Counted from the stretch's first letter, positions 1 to 8,997 are shown. The stretch: DNA of 32,908 nt from Planctomycetota bacterium (GCA_020426005.1 JAGQQW010000001.1:1-32908), one strand, 5' to 3'. A program made the numbers and translations. The notes: a model not told the origin generated them from the letters alone.

Positions 1-406
1 AACGCGTGTCGACGACCGGGCAACGCGTGTCCACTGGCGGGCAAATCGTCAGTTCGGCGGGGCACTGTGGCGGGAAGATCTGGCACGAGGTCTGCACCGG
101 CGGACACTTCGTCTGCGACGGCGGGCACTTCGTGTCACTCGGCGGGCAACGCGTGTCGACGACCGGACAACGCGTATCCGATGGCGGGCACGTCGTCAGT
201 TGCGTCGGGCACTGCGTCTGCACCGGCGGGCATTGGGTTTGCGTAGGCGGACACTTCGTCAGCGACGTCGGACACTGGGTGTCGACGACCGGACATCGTG
301 TCAGCTCGGGCCGACTCGTCAGCTGTTGCGCTGCGAGGCGGTCCGAGAAGGCCGTGAGCGCGAAGCACACGCTCATCACGGCGAAGAAGACCGAACGGCG
401 AATCAT
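1..406 (-). CDS. Secreted Cys-Pro heptad-repeat protein, 3' end beyond the window
   Basis: The frame opens with ATG at 406 behind a GGAGG Shine-Dalgarno six bases upstream and runs off the left edge with no stop (135 complete codons). Residues 1-26 form a signal peptide: basic start MIRR, hydrophobic core, likely cut before Q27. From C38 to the edge the protein is 14 consecutive heptads of the form C-P-x-x-x-T-x; Cys falls at 38, 45, 52 and every seventh residue through 129. Only one unit (C108) lacks the Pro after Cys, and it also lacks the Thr. Fillers recur, such as PVVDTR, PPSDT and PPVQT. I do not recognise the family. An exported protein with such regular cysteines could be disulfide-stapled, metal-binding or a repetitive surface fibre; none of this is shown. 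The opposite strand is also open here but lacks a signal peptide and ribosome site. Confidence 0.8.
   Translation of the reverse strand, partial: MIRRSVFFAVMSVCFALTAFSDRLAAQQLTSRPELTRCPVVDTQCPTSLTKCPPTQTQCPPVQTQCPTQLTTCPPSDTRCPVVDTRCPPSDTKCPPSQTKCPPVQTSCQIFPPQCPAELTICPPVDTRCPVVDTR
2..295 (-). repeat. 21-bp coding tandem repeat (14 units)
   Basis: This is the DNA counterpart of the Cys-Pro heptads: fourteen contiguous 21-bp units, each starting TGC or TGT then usually CCG. Units are diverged but some recur nearly unchanged, such as the one encoding CPVVDTR, which appears at the window edge and again about seven units earlier. Spacing is exact with no frame-breaking indels, as expected for a selected protein repeat. 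It is not a CRISPR because there are no unique spacers. Confidence 0.85.
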
Positions 407-1102
407 GGAACCTCCAGGGGAACGGGTTCGCGAGGTGACGGAAGAAAACATGAGGTTGGTCCGGCTCTGGCAGCGCCGTGAGCGCGGGACCCTGGCGGAT
501 GTCTGTCGAAACAGATGAAAACTGGACGCGGTGACGTCGAAAAGTTGTTCCGTCCGGCAGGGCACTGCAGTCCGGAACGAGCGCGATCGGGAGGATTGCC
601 CGATTCACGCGAACGACCCGATAGGATCGCTCTCCAGCGAGCGCTGCATCCTGCAAGCGCATCAGATCGTTCTGGAGCGACAGGAACCACTCGTTCGTGA
701 CGGTAATGATGTCACGAATCCGTACCGCGCAGGTGCGCACGCGCGTTCGATCGCTTGCAAGGCCCGGTGACTTGATCCGCAAGCCCCCTTCGCGTCGCAC
801 GAGTCGGGACATCACCGTACCGCAGCCTGCGGTCATCGCCATTCGGGGTGAGTCCCCGCTCCATGGCGCGGCGATCCGTCGCGCACAGGACACACGATCC
901 CGGGAAGAACCGGCGAGAAAGGCAGCGAGAAAGAAAGTCGACGCATTCCGAACACGACGCCAGCTCCGTGCGTCTGCGTGCAAGTCACGAAAAACGAAGG
1001 GGTTTGCGAGTCCGGACTCGGCGAGGATTGCCAGTTCTACTTTGCAGGGCCTCACCGGCCGCACACGCCTCGAAACTGCTCCTCGACCCCACCGAAATCG
1101 TC
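407..1102. other. Gene-poor interval between divergent genes
   Basis: About 700 bp separate the minus-strand Cys-Pro repeat gene from the plus-strand membrane-protein operon. A minus-strand frame is open from 1064 to 135, but it overlaps the Cys-Pro gene on the same strand for about 270 bases, has no clear ribosome site, and resembles no family I know. Small structures seen: a five-base stem with a four-base loop at 502-515, a stem CGGGG/CCCCG at 844-858, and a 14-bp palindrome at 1007-1020. Promoters for both flanking genes should lie here, but I cannot pick convincing -35/-10 boxes. Confidence 0.5.
1007..1020. promoter_or_regulatory. 14-bp perfect palindrome upstream of membrane-protein operon
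   Basis: CGAGTCCGGACTCG equals its own reverse complement. It ends 82 bases before the start codon at 1103, where an operator could sit. A palindrome this long is expected once or twice by chance in a window of this size, so only its non-coding position favours a function. Confidence 0.25.
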
Positions 1103-3700
1103 ATGGTTGCGCCCACCGCACCGAGTTCGAGCCCGTCGGACATCGCCGATCCGCCGCCACATCGAGAGCCCTTGCTCGCGAGCATGGCCGGAATCGCCGC
1201 CGCACTTTGTGCCGAGGGCTCGGTCGGACTCTTCGGCTATCCCCTCCTTCGCGCCGCGTCTTGGTGCTTGCTCGCGGTCGCTCTCGTCGCCGGCGTTGCG
1301 TGGCGTCACACGACCTATCGCAACCTCGCGTGGATCGTCGCCGGGAGCGTGCTCGGATTCTTGGCGACATCGTCACTCGTGCCTGCCGCGCGCGTCGCTG
1401 GAATCGCTCTCGTCGTCGCAGCGATTGCACAGTCCTCCACGCAGACCTCCGCGAAGAGCACGCTCCTGCGCCAGGCAACGATCGCGATCTTGATCTTCGC
1501 GATCTACTCGTTCGCGATCCGCGCGGTCCCCACGTTGTGGCACCTCGCGGACACGATCTCGGGCCTACTCGGAACGATTGCTGGTCACGCGGGCTCGCTC
1601 GCGGGCAAGCTCCTGGCCGTCGATGGATGGTCCGCGGCACGCGCGCCGGGGACCGAAACGCCGCTGGTCGTGGGCACGACGTTCGCGGGCTTCGACATGC
1701 TCGTGCTGTTCGGAACCCTGCTCGCGGTCCGCTATCCCAGGCGACTCGGAGTCTTGGGGCTCGGGCTGGCCGTACTGTTCGGCATCCACCTCGTACTGCT
1801 CGGGGTCCTGACTCTCTCGCCCGCGCTGTGGCACGCGTTCGCGCACGAACGGGGCCCCGTTCAGACGTGGCAATTCCCTGCGCTCTTCGTCGTCGCCGAT
1901 ATGGTCGCGATCGCGGCTCTCGTGCGTTTCGTTCGCCCGAGCGAACCACCCGTGGACGCTGTCGTCAGTCCACGACCGCTTCTCCTGACGATCGTCGCAG
2001 CCGTCCTTGCTGCGTTGACGCCGGCATTCTTGACCCTGCCATTCGGTCGTTGCTCGCTGGAGGGAAAACACGTCGTCGCGAGCGACAACGTCTACGGCAA
2101 CTGGGAACGACCGAAGCACGGCGATTACGGCCGTCTGTCGATCGGGATGTACGGAATGCTCGAGACGTTCGTCGAGAGCCTCGGCGGCACGTTCACCCAC
2201 GAGAAAGAGCTGACGGACGAGGTCCTCGCACAGACCGACGTCCTGATGCTGATGTATCCGCACGAGGACTGGCTACCCGGCGAACTCGAGCGCATCCACA
2301 ACTATGTGCGCAACGGTGGCTCGCTCGTCATCTTCGGCGAGCACACCATTCGCGAGAAGGACGGGAAGGCGCGCTTCAACGATGTCCTGTCGATCACGGA
2401 CATGGTCGTGCCCTTCGACGCGGCGCTCTTCCAAGTCGGTGGTTGGCTGCAATCGTACGACCCGCACGTCCATCCGATCACGTCCGGCATCAGCCAGGAT
2501 CGAAACGCCTTCGGCGTCGTGACCGGCGCATCGGTAACCACGCATTGGCCCGCGCGCCCCTTGCTGCTCGGCCGTTGGGGATTCAACGACTTCGGTGACG
2601 AGGCGGGCAACGCCATGCTGGGCGACCACGCGTACAACCCGGGCGAACGACTCGGTGACGTGGTCCTGATCGCCGAGCAAGAAGTCGGCGACGGCATCGT
2701 CATCGCGTTCGGAGACACGTCGAGCGTGACCAATGGCATCACGATGGGCGTGCACGATTTCAACGCGCGTCTCCTCGGCTATCTCGCCGCGCGACCATCG
2801 AGTCCGAAAGCCATGTGGCGACAGCTCCTGGGATCGCTGCTCCTCGCCTGTCTCGGCTTCGTACTGTTCCGCACCGGAAGCACGGGGCTCATCGCAGCCG
2901 CTGGGCTCTTCGCATTGTCGACGATCGCGAGCGATGCATGGACCTACGAACTCGGGACGATGCTGCCCGACGGTCGTCAGGTTTCGAAGCCGAACGACCT
3001 CGCCTACTTCGATACCGCGCACCTCGGAAAGTACGACGACGAAGCGTGGCGCTGGGACGGGACCATGGGTTTCCGCATGACGCTCAACCGCAACGGCTAT
3101 CAATGCCTCGAGCTGCACGACTTCACTCGTGAGCGCCTCGAGCGCGCAGGCCTCGTGATGTCGATCGCGCCGCAGCGAGAGTTCACGGCCAAGGAGCGCG
3201 AGATCGTGCGTGAGTTCGTGAACGGTGGAGGAACCTTCATCGTGACCGCGAGCTACCCCGACGTGCGTGCTAGCGAGAGCTTGCTACGCGACTTCGGATT
3301 CGAAGTCGGTCGCATCAACGAGCTGCCAGGCCGTGAGCCGCAGCCCATGGGACACTTCAAGGCTCCCTACTGGCCGTTCGAGGATGGGTCGTTCGCCTTC
3401 GTGAGGTTTCACGAAGCGTGGCCGGTCGCGGACATCGCAGCGCCGACGGCCACGCCTGCGAAGATTCTGTCCTACGGAACGGGCAACTACCCGGTGATCT
3501 TGCAACGGGACTACGGCAAGGGGCACTTCATCGTCATCGGGGACTCGTCGTTCGTGCACAACAAGAACCTCGAGTACGAAGGCGGCCAACTGATCGAAGG
3601 CAAGCGCGAGAACGCGGACTTCTGGCGCTGGCTTCTCGGCGGCATCCGTGGCGAACCGTGGCACCCTGAGAACCCCACTGCGAACGAAGGAGGCAAGTGA
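1103..3700 (+). CDS. Multi-span membrane protein with two GATase-like (DUF4350/GldG-like) domains, gene 1
   Basis: Start chosen at ATG 1103 (865 residues). The frame is open back to 848, but that extension is an arginine-rich stretch that does not look like protein, and no strong ribosome site marks either start. Residues ~25-315 hold many hydrophobic segments. Residues ~326-563 form a first glutamine-amidotransferase-like domain with a strand-turn NGGSLVIFGEHT and a later GDGIVIAFGDTS. Residues ~571-611 are again membrane-spanning. Residues ~616-862 form a second such domain with NGGGTFIVTAS and GKGHFIVIGDSS. This matches the substrate-handling type of domain seen in GldG/DUF4350 proteins rather than an active glutaminase; no Cys-His-Glu triad is evident. 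The stop overlaps the next start (TGATG), so the two are translationally coupled. Function unknown. Confidence 0.8.
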   Translation: MVAPTAPSSSPSDIADPPPHREPLLASMAGIAAALCAEGSVGLFGYPLLRAASWCLLAVALVAGVAWRHTTYRNLAWIVAGSVLGFLATSSLVPAARVAGIALVVAAIAQSSTQTSAKSTLLRQATIAILIFAIYSFAIRAVPTLWHLADTISGLLGTIAGHAGSLAGKLLAVDGWSAARAPGTETPLVVGTTFAGFDMLVLFGTLLAVRYPRRLGVLGLGLAVLFGIHLVLLGVLTLSPALWHAFAHERGPVQTWQFPALFVVADMVAIAALVRFVRPSEPPVDAVVSPRPLLLTIVAAVLAALTPAFLTLPFGRCSLEGKHVVASDNVYGNWERPKHGDYGRLSIGMYGMLETFVESLGGTFTHEKELTDEVLAQTDVLMLMYPHEDWLPGELERIHNYVRNGGSLVIFGEHTIREKDGKARFNDVLSITDMVVPFDAALFQVGGWLQSYDPHVHPITSGISQDRNAFGVVTGASVTTHWPARPLLLGRWGFNDFGDEAGNAMLGDHAYNPGERLGDVVLIAEQEVGDGIVIAFGDTSSVTNGITMGVHDFNARLLGYLAARPSSPKAMWRQLLGSLLLACLGFVLFRTGSTGLIAAAGLFALSTIASDAWTYELGTMLPDGRQVSKPNDLAYFDTAHLGKYDDEAWRWDGTMGFRMTLNRNGYQCLELHDFTRERLERAGLVMSIAPQREFTAKEREIVREFVNGGGTFIVTASYPDVRASESLLRDFGFEVGRINELPGREPQPMGHFKAPYWPFEDGSFAFVRFHEAWPVADIAAPTATPAKILSYGTGNYPVILQRDYGKGHFIVIGDSSFVHNKNLEYEGGQLIEGKRENADFWRWLLGGIRGEPWHPENPTANEGGK
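3687..3693 (+). promoter_or_regulatory. Strong ribosome binding site of second membrane-protein gene
   Basis: AAGGAGG lies inside the end of gene 1, six bases before ATG 3700. It decides ATG 3700 over the in-frame GTG at 3697. Confidence 0.8.
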
Positions 3701-6360
3701 TGCGCCTGTTCCCGTGGCTTGCAATCGGACTTCTCGCGACCGCATGCTTCCTGGCGAGCGGGTTCTTCGGCACGTTCGAGACGCGCTCGTGGGTCCTCTT
3801 GCTCGCGCTCGGCGTCGTCTGCTCCATGACGGTCGACGTCGACGTTCGAGCACGCCCTCGCACGATCGGCATTCTCGCGGCCTGCACGCTACCAGCCGTA
3901 TTCGTGCTGCACGATGTCGAACGGATCGGCCCCCTCCTCATGCTCGGTGGCTTCGGGCTCGTCGCGGTGCAGAACACGCACGGACTCCTGAACAGGGCTG
4001 GTCGAGGCGCACTCTTCGCCGGCGGTGTCTGGATCGCACAGAGCGTCACGATGTTCGTCTACGGCACGTTGACGGCACGCGTGCCCGAACTGCCGCGCTT
4101 CCTCACCGAACCGATCTCGTTCCTCGTCGGCGTTGCCGGAGTGGACCACGCACTCGATGGAGCGCGCCTCGTGATGTTCTCGATGCGCGCGAAGCACGCC
4201 CTCGCACTCACGTGGTCGTGGTTCGCCGACCCCGGCTTCGCGTGCTTCTTCGTCGCGGGAACAGCATTCCTCGTATTGCGAGCAACCCGTGGCCGTCTCG
4301 GCTCTTGGCTGCGCTTCGTCGGGATCTGCGTCGTCTGGCTCTTCGTTCGCGCGACCGTGTCCGCGACTCTGTTCATGCACACGGCGCTGCTCACCGACTA
4401 TGACGAAGAGCTCGCGCACGCGAAGGACCTCTGGAATCCATGGTTCGACGCGGCGTATCTGCTTCCGCTCGTACTCTTCCTTGCCTGGCTCGTGCGAGCC
4501 AAGCCGTCGCACGATCTGCCCGCATCCGAAACATCGCGCTTACTGCCGCTGCGCGAAAGCACGCTGGCCGGCCTTGCCGGCTTTGCCGTCATCCTCGGCT
4601 TCTTCTGGTTCCCGTCTGGCGAACGCAAAGCGGGCAGAGTGCTCATCGACGAGTACCACAGCCAGGTATCGGAGTGGACCCGATCGCGTTGGCCCGCCAA
4701 ACGCTATGACACCGTCGGCACTCAGCGACCGTACGACACGGAGTGGTACGGCGAGGACGCGGCGTACAACTACGCATCGCTCTACGAATACTGCGCCCTC
4801 CACTACGACGTCGATCGCCTGTTGACGCGCATCGACGACACAAGGCTCGCGAATGTCGACGTGCTCGTGCTGAAAGTGCCGACGCGAGAGTTCGAGGACA
4901 GTGAGGTCCGAGCCGTTCTCGACTTCACGAAGCGCGGCGGTGGCTTGCTCCTGATCGGAGAACACACGAGCGTCTTCGGGTCCGGCGTTTCGATCAACCA
5001 GATCGCGCGCGAACTCGGCTTCGAGTTCCGGTACGACTGCCTCTTCGGGATCGATGAAGTCTTCCACCAGTCGTACGAGCCATGGCTCATGCCGCATCCG
5101 GCGAGTCAGCACATGGGACCGATGGAATTCGCGATCTCGTGCTCGATCGATCCGGGATTCACGTGGGGAACCGCGTTCTTGCGAGGCATCGGTCTCAAGA
5201 ACCTCGATGCGGACTACCACGCGCGGAACGCGTATCCACAACCGAACGACTCAGCACAGATGCTCGCTGGATCCTTCGTGCAGGGATTCGCGACCGACTT
5301 CGGTGAAGGCCGAGTACTCGCGTTCACCGATTCGACGATCATGGCCAACTTCAGCTTCTTCGAGCCGGGAAAGAGCGAGCTCTTCCTCGGAATGCTCGAG
5401 TGGCTCGATCACGAACAGGGCATGCCCACGTCCTGGCTCGCGCTCACGGGACTGGCACTTGCACTCGGCGTGCTCGTCCTCGTGATCCGAAGACCATCGA
5501 CTCTCGTACCGGCGTTCACCTTCGCGCTCCTCGGATCGACGATCGGGATCGTCACGGTACATGCCGCGAACGCGACCTCGATGCCCTTCCCCGAACGCAA
5601 ACGCCCGTGCGTCGCAGTCGGGTTCGATCGAAGTCTCTGCACGGCGATCTCGCTGCCCGAGCGCGGCTTCATCGGTGGCAAGGACGACGGCTATGGATTG
5701 TTCGAACGCGCGATCCAGCGCCTGACCAAGCCCGTCCTCCCCGGCGAACCGGGCCTCCCGTGGATCACTCGACGCGTCACGACTCTCGAGGACCCGATCG
5801 ATCCGGCCCAGCTCCCGATGCTGACCCTCGTGCAGCCCTCCGAGGTCCCGACGGCGAGCGCACTCGACAACCTGAAGTCCTACGTCGAACATGGCGGCAC
5901 GCTCGTCGTCATGAGTACCGCGCCTGGCGCGATGCTCAGCCCGAAGGATGCAGATGCCAGGAAGGACGCCAACGAGATCCAGCTCGCGATCCGCGCGATG
6001 TTCCGCATCGACACCGAGGTTCGATCGACGGCAAATGCAGTGCTCGAAGCGTTCGGTCTTCGCGCCGACGAGAGCAAGGCTCTCGCAGGAACGTTGCACG
6101 CAAAGGGTTTCCCTGACGTCGAGGCGGAGCACGCGGTAGCGATCGAAGGCGGTGATCCCTTCGTCGTGCTCGAAACGAGTGACGGCAACGTGAACGTCGG
6201 CATGACGAAAGCGTTCGGGAGAGGCAAGGTCGTCGCGCTCGGATTCGCATCGCGTTTCCGCGACACCGCGATGGGAATCACGCCGGACGTGATCCCCGAT
6301 GAGACGGTGCGATCCGTCTACGACTTCGAATTCGCTCTCTGGCGCTCGCTACGCAAGTGA
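3700..6360 (+). CDS. Multi-span membrane protein with two GATase-like domains, gene 2
   Basis: 886 residues with the same architecture as its upstream neighbour. A multi-span N-terminus occupies ~1-307. A first GATase-like domain (~310-570) contains RGGGLLLIGEHT, directly comparable to NGGSLVIFGEHT in gene 1, and GEGRVLAFTDST. A second membrane block lies at ~577-627, and a second GATase-like domain (~634-885) contains HGGTLVVMSTA and GRGKVVALGFAS. The likeness of plan and motifs suggests an ancient duplication, with the products perhaps working as a heterodimer. The predicted soluble domains would sit on one face of the membrane. No ATPase, MoxR or DUF58 gene is adjacent, unlike many loci with GldG/DUF4350-type proteins. 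Function unknown; the shared fold is a motif-level inference. Confidence 0.8.
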   Translation: MRLFPWLAIGLLATACFLASGFFGTFETRSWVLLLALGVVCSMTVDVDVRARPRTIGILAACTLPAVFVLHDVERIGPLLMLGGFGLVAVQNTHGLLNRAGRGALFAGGVWIAQSVTMFVYGTLTARVPELPRFLTEPISFLVGVAGVDHALDGARLVMFSMRAKHALALTWSWFADPGFACFFVAGTAFLVLRATRGRLGSWLRFVGICVVWLFVRATVSATLFMHTALLTDYDEELAHAKDLWNPWFDAAYLLPLVLFLAWLVRAKPSHDLPASETSRLLPLRESTLAGLAGFAVILGFFWFPSGERKAGRVLIDEYHSQVSEWTRSRWPAKRYDTVGTQRPYDTEWYGEDAAYNYASLYEYCALHYDVDRLLTRIDDTRLANVDVLVLKVPTREFEDSEVRAVLDFTKRGGGLLLIGEHTSVFGSGVSINQIARELGFEFRYDCLFGIDEVFHQSYEPWLMPHPASQHMGPMEFAISCSIDPGFTWGTAFLRGIGLKNLDADYHARNAYPQPNDSAQMLAGSFVQGFATDFGEGRVLAFTDSTIMANFSFFEPGKSELFLGMLEWLDHEQGMPTSWLALTGLALALGVLVLVIRRPSTLVPAFTFALLGSTIGIVTVHAANATSMPFPERKRPCVAVGFDRSLCTAISLPERGFIGGKDDGYGLFERAIQRLTKPVLPGEPGLPWITRRVTTLEDPIDPAQLPMLTLVQPSEVPTASALDNLKSYVEHGGTLVVMSTAPGAMLSPKDADARKDANEIQLAIRAMFRIDTEVRSTANAVLEAFGLRADESKALAGTLHAKGFPDVEAEHAVAIEGGDPFVVLETSDGNVNVGMTKAFGRGKVVALGFASRFRDTAMGITPDVIPDETVRSVYDFEFALWRSLRK

Positions 6361-6393
6361 TCGATGACGATGCGGCCCGCGGAGCACGCCGGT

Positions 6394-8997
6394 TCACGCA
6401 TCGAAGTAGAACCGCATCTGCCGCACGACCACTCGCCGCCCCGATCGAAGATCGAAGCGCAACATGACGCGAAACGCCGTACTGCGTGACGAACCCAGAT
6501 TCGCGATCGTATGCGCGTGCCACACCGACTCGGTACCGGCTTCGGGCTCTTTGGTGTAGGGATCGATCTTGACGCCCTGAACGAACAACTCGATCACTTC
6601 ACCATCGCCTGCGATGCGACCTACCGAAGCATCATCACTGAACGTGATTGGCATGTCATCGATCGTGGCGTCGAGTTCGTAGCGAACGAACTCCGGTGCA
6701 TACCACTGTTCCGTGTCGTAGAACTTCGTCACGGCAACCGAACGCCTTTCTTCATCGTCCATGGCGAGCGTGCCGATGTTGTCGGGTCTCAGTGGCGGTC
6801 GCACTCCGAGCAGCTGCGCCAGCAACGGCGGAGGATCGGACTCGATGCGAACGAGACCATCGCCACCGGCGCCGCTGATGCTGTCGACGCTCAGCGGGAA
6901 GTTGAGAGACGCGTATCGCCCTCCGTTGCCTCCCGTCGCGTCGATACGCCCACGAATATCGACGAATCCACCGAGCTGGACGAGCAAGGACCCACCACTT
7001 CCGGCACCACCCGGTGCAGGGTTCGTGAAGTTGTACAAGTCGCAGTCGAAGCGCTGACCATCGCCACCCCGAAGAAGGAGACTTCCCTTCAGCGCGACGA
7101 AAAGATCCCCGCCAATCACCATGTGCAGGATCCCACCGCCTCCGGCTCCTCCGCTCCCTGGAGACCATTGGAGTGGCTCGTTGGCAAAGGGAGTCACTTG
7201 GGAAGCACTGTGCGTTCCACTGCCTCCACCGCCCGCACCACCTACCAGATAGACGAGTGCGCTAGGACCACTCAGCGCGCGGAAACTCGCAACGCCCATC
7301 GAAGCACTCGCTGCCGATCCGGGACCGAAGTCCTTCGGTGTCGGTCGGGCCTCAGGAGCCATATTGCCGTTGTCGAGACAGCGCCCGCTCGCGCCGGCCG
7401 TCGTGAAACCGCCACCACTACCGCCGGCGGCGGTCATTTGGCTGTACGCACCGTACCCAGTGAAGGCCACCTCTTTCGGATCCCCACTCGCGGGATGCGC
7501 ACGCGAACCGCGCCCTCCCGTGCCTGGCGCACGGTCTTCGAGCGGGTGCCCCTTGGGCATGACGACGTCCTGCCCGTCCACACCGTGGATCGAAATCGCA
7601 TTGGGACGTAGCGGACTGTCACCTCCGCGGCCGCCGCGACCACCGCCGATCGCTCCCGCGAAACCGTTCTGCCCGATGACCGGAGGTCGCCCGTCGGCAC
7701 CTTTCAGAACGGTGGCGGTCTCGGTCGGTAGCTCGACGATGCCTTCGATCTGCACCGAGCCGGCAACTCGAAGAACCGGGACCTTGCTGCCGAGGAAGCG
7801 AAGGCGCACATCGTCCGGCACGCGAAAGCTCGTGAACTCGAGGATGCCGTTGGTCACGACTTCTTCTTCATTGCTCACGGTCAGCAGCGGCGGCACGACG
7901 ACTCGATCCGTATCGATCTCGAAGATCGCCCTGCCTCCCGCGTCGACGACATTCGTCGCTTTCGCGATCAGTCGATGATCGAAATCCCCGAGACGACCGC
8001 TTCCGCCGAGCGCGATCGGGACGAACGAATCCTTGGACCACGTCCCGCTACCACGAAGCGTGTCGGCTCGTTCAGAATTCGCGAAGTCTTCGACGACCAC
8101 GCGCCGCGTGCGCGCGGCCGTGCAAGTCTCGAACCGATACGTGGTCGGCTCTGCCCTCGTCGACGCAATGTCACGAACGATGTCGGAAACACGAACCTCG
8201 ACACACGCGTCGCCTGGCAGCTCGACCGACGGTCTGAAGACGAGGCGCGTACGCCCGGTCGTCACGTCGACATTGATCGAACGTGAACCCGGAATGATCG
8301 ACCATTCGGATCCGCACCGGCCAGGGCTACGCCGGCTCGCGATCCGGAAGACGACCCCTCCCGAAGACTCACGCAGCGTCAATGGATCGACGATCTCCGA
8401 GAACTCGAGCAAGACCGAAGTCTCGCGCGGCACGCACGTCGCGATCCCTGGCACCAGCATCGAGGCCTTGGGACCACGCCCGTCGAAGTCGACGATGCCC
8501 TGCGATACGCGCAAGCGACAGCGGAACGAGGACTCGAGACGATCGCCCGACGTCGACTTCAACGTTTGATAGGCATCACGACCGCCCGGAATCTCGAGCT
8601 GGTAGACCGCATTCGAAACGAATCCGAAGAACACTTCGTCATTGACGAGTTCGGCCTGCGGGATGAACGACACGACCGCGCCCTGCACGAAGAACGTACC
8701 GATCGGTTCGTTCCCCGAAGCGTCGCGCATCCGGAACGTGTTGGTATTGACGCTCGCGGCGTCGATCTCGAAGTTGAACGCGAACTCGAGTCTTTGATTG
8801 ACGGCGATATCCGTCAGTCCACATCTTTGGTTGCCGCAGCCGAGGTTGCACCGCGTCACGCAAAGAGCCTGGCTGCCGTCTGCGCAACCCGAGATGCCAG
8901 GAGAAGTGCTGCCTCCGCCGCCCGAACATGCAGTCGTGACGAAGAGTACGCACGCGAGTACGAACCGGGAGCCCGGCCAGACGCGATCACGAACCAT
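6394..8997 (-). CDS. Glycine-rich secreted lipoprotein with Ig-like domains
   Basis: 867 residues; ATG 8997 follows GGAG by seven bases. A lipoprotein-type signal ends in VTTAC with C24 as the candidate lipidated cysteine, followed by a Gly/Ser linker. A Cys-rich segment (CADGSQALCVTRCNLGCGN) precedes two Big_5/SbsA-like Ig modules (~60-150 and ~185-300), each describing an extreme-type beta-sandwich with 'NTFRMRD' and 'VLLEFSEIVDP' strands. The middle (~330-700) contains beta-rich segments and long glycine runs such as GGAGGGGSG and GSGGAGGGG, as in large planctomycete surface proteins. The C-terminal ~130 residues are an ordinary beta-rich domain without glycine runs. It is probably a cell-surface protein; no enzyme motif is seen. 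It converges on the membrane-protein operon with a 33-bp gap. Confidence 0.8.
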   Translation of the reverse strand: MVRDRVWPGSRFVLACVLFVTTACSGGGGSTSPGISGCADGSQALCVTRCNLGCGNQRCGLTDIAVNQRLEFAFNFEIDAASVNTNTFRMRDASGNEPIGTFFVQGAVVSFIPQAELVNDEVFFGFVSNAVYQLEIPGGRDAYQTLKSTSGDRLESSFRCRLRVSQGIVDFDGRGPKASMLVPGIATCVPRETSVLLEFSEIVDPLTLRESSGGVVFRIASRRSPGRCGSEWSIIPGSRSINVDVTTGRTRLVFRPSVELPGDACVEVRVSDIVRDIASTRAEPTTYRFETCTAARTRRVVVEDFANSERADTLRGSGTWSKDSFVPIALGGSGRLGDFDHRLIAKATNVVDAGGRAIFEIDTDRVVVPPLLTVSNEEEVVTNGILEFTSFRVPDDVRLRFLGSKVPVLRVAGSVQIEGIVELPTETATVLKGADGRPPVIGQNGFAGAIGGGRGGRGGDSPLRPNAISIHGVDGQDVVMPKGHPLEDRAPGTGGRGSRAHPASGDPKEVAFTGYGAYSQMTAAGGSGGGFTTAGASGRCLDNGNMAPEARPTPKDFGPGSAASASMGVASFRALSGPSALVYLVGGAGGGGSGTHSASQVTPFANEPLQWSPGSGGAGGGGILHMVIGGDLFVALKGSLLLRGGDGQRFDCDLYNFTNPAPGGAGSGGSLLVQLGGFVDIRGRIDATGGNGGRYASLNFPLSVDSISGAGGDGLVRIESDPPPLLAQLLGVRPPLRPDNIGTLAMDDEERRSVAVTKFYDTEQWYAPEFVRYELDATIDDMPITFSDDASVGRIAGDGEVIELFVQGVKIDPYTKEPEAGTESVWHAHTIANLGSSRSTAFRVMLRFDLRSGRRVVVRQMRFYFDA

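Noticed and set aside
1..300. CRISPR array
   Set aside because: The 21-bp units are contiguous, coding and diverged, with no spacers.
6..518. Plus-strand frame with repeated GGH-x-VS / GQRVS units
   Set aside because: It is the antisense of the Cys-Pro heptads; it has no signal peptide or ribosome site and its C-terminal part degenerates, whereas the minus strand has both signals.
135..1064. Minus-strand 309-residue frame
   Set aside because: It overlaps the Cys-Pro gene for about 270 bases on the same strand, lacks a ribosome site and resembles no family; kept only as a note in the gap.
697..2598. Plus-strand arginine-rich 633-residue frame
   Set aside because: It is an out-of-frame shadow of the membrane-protein gene, with composition typical of GC-rich shifted frames.
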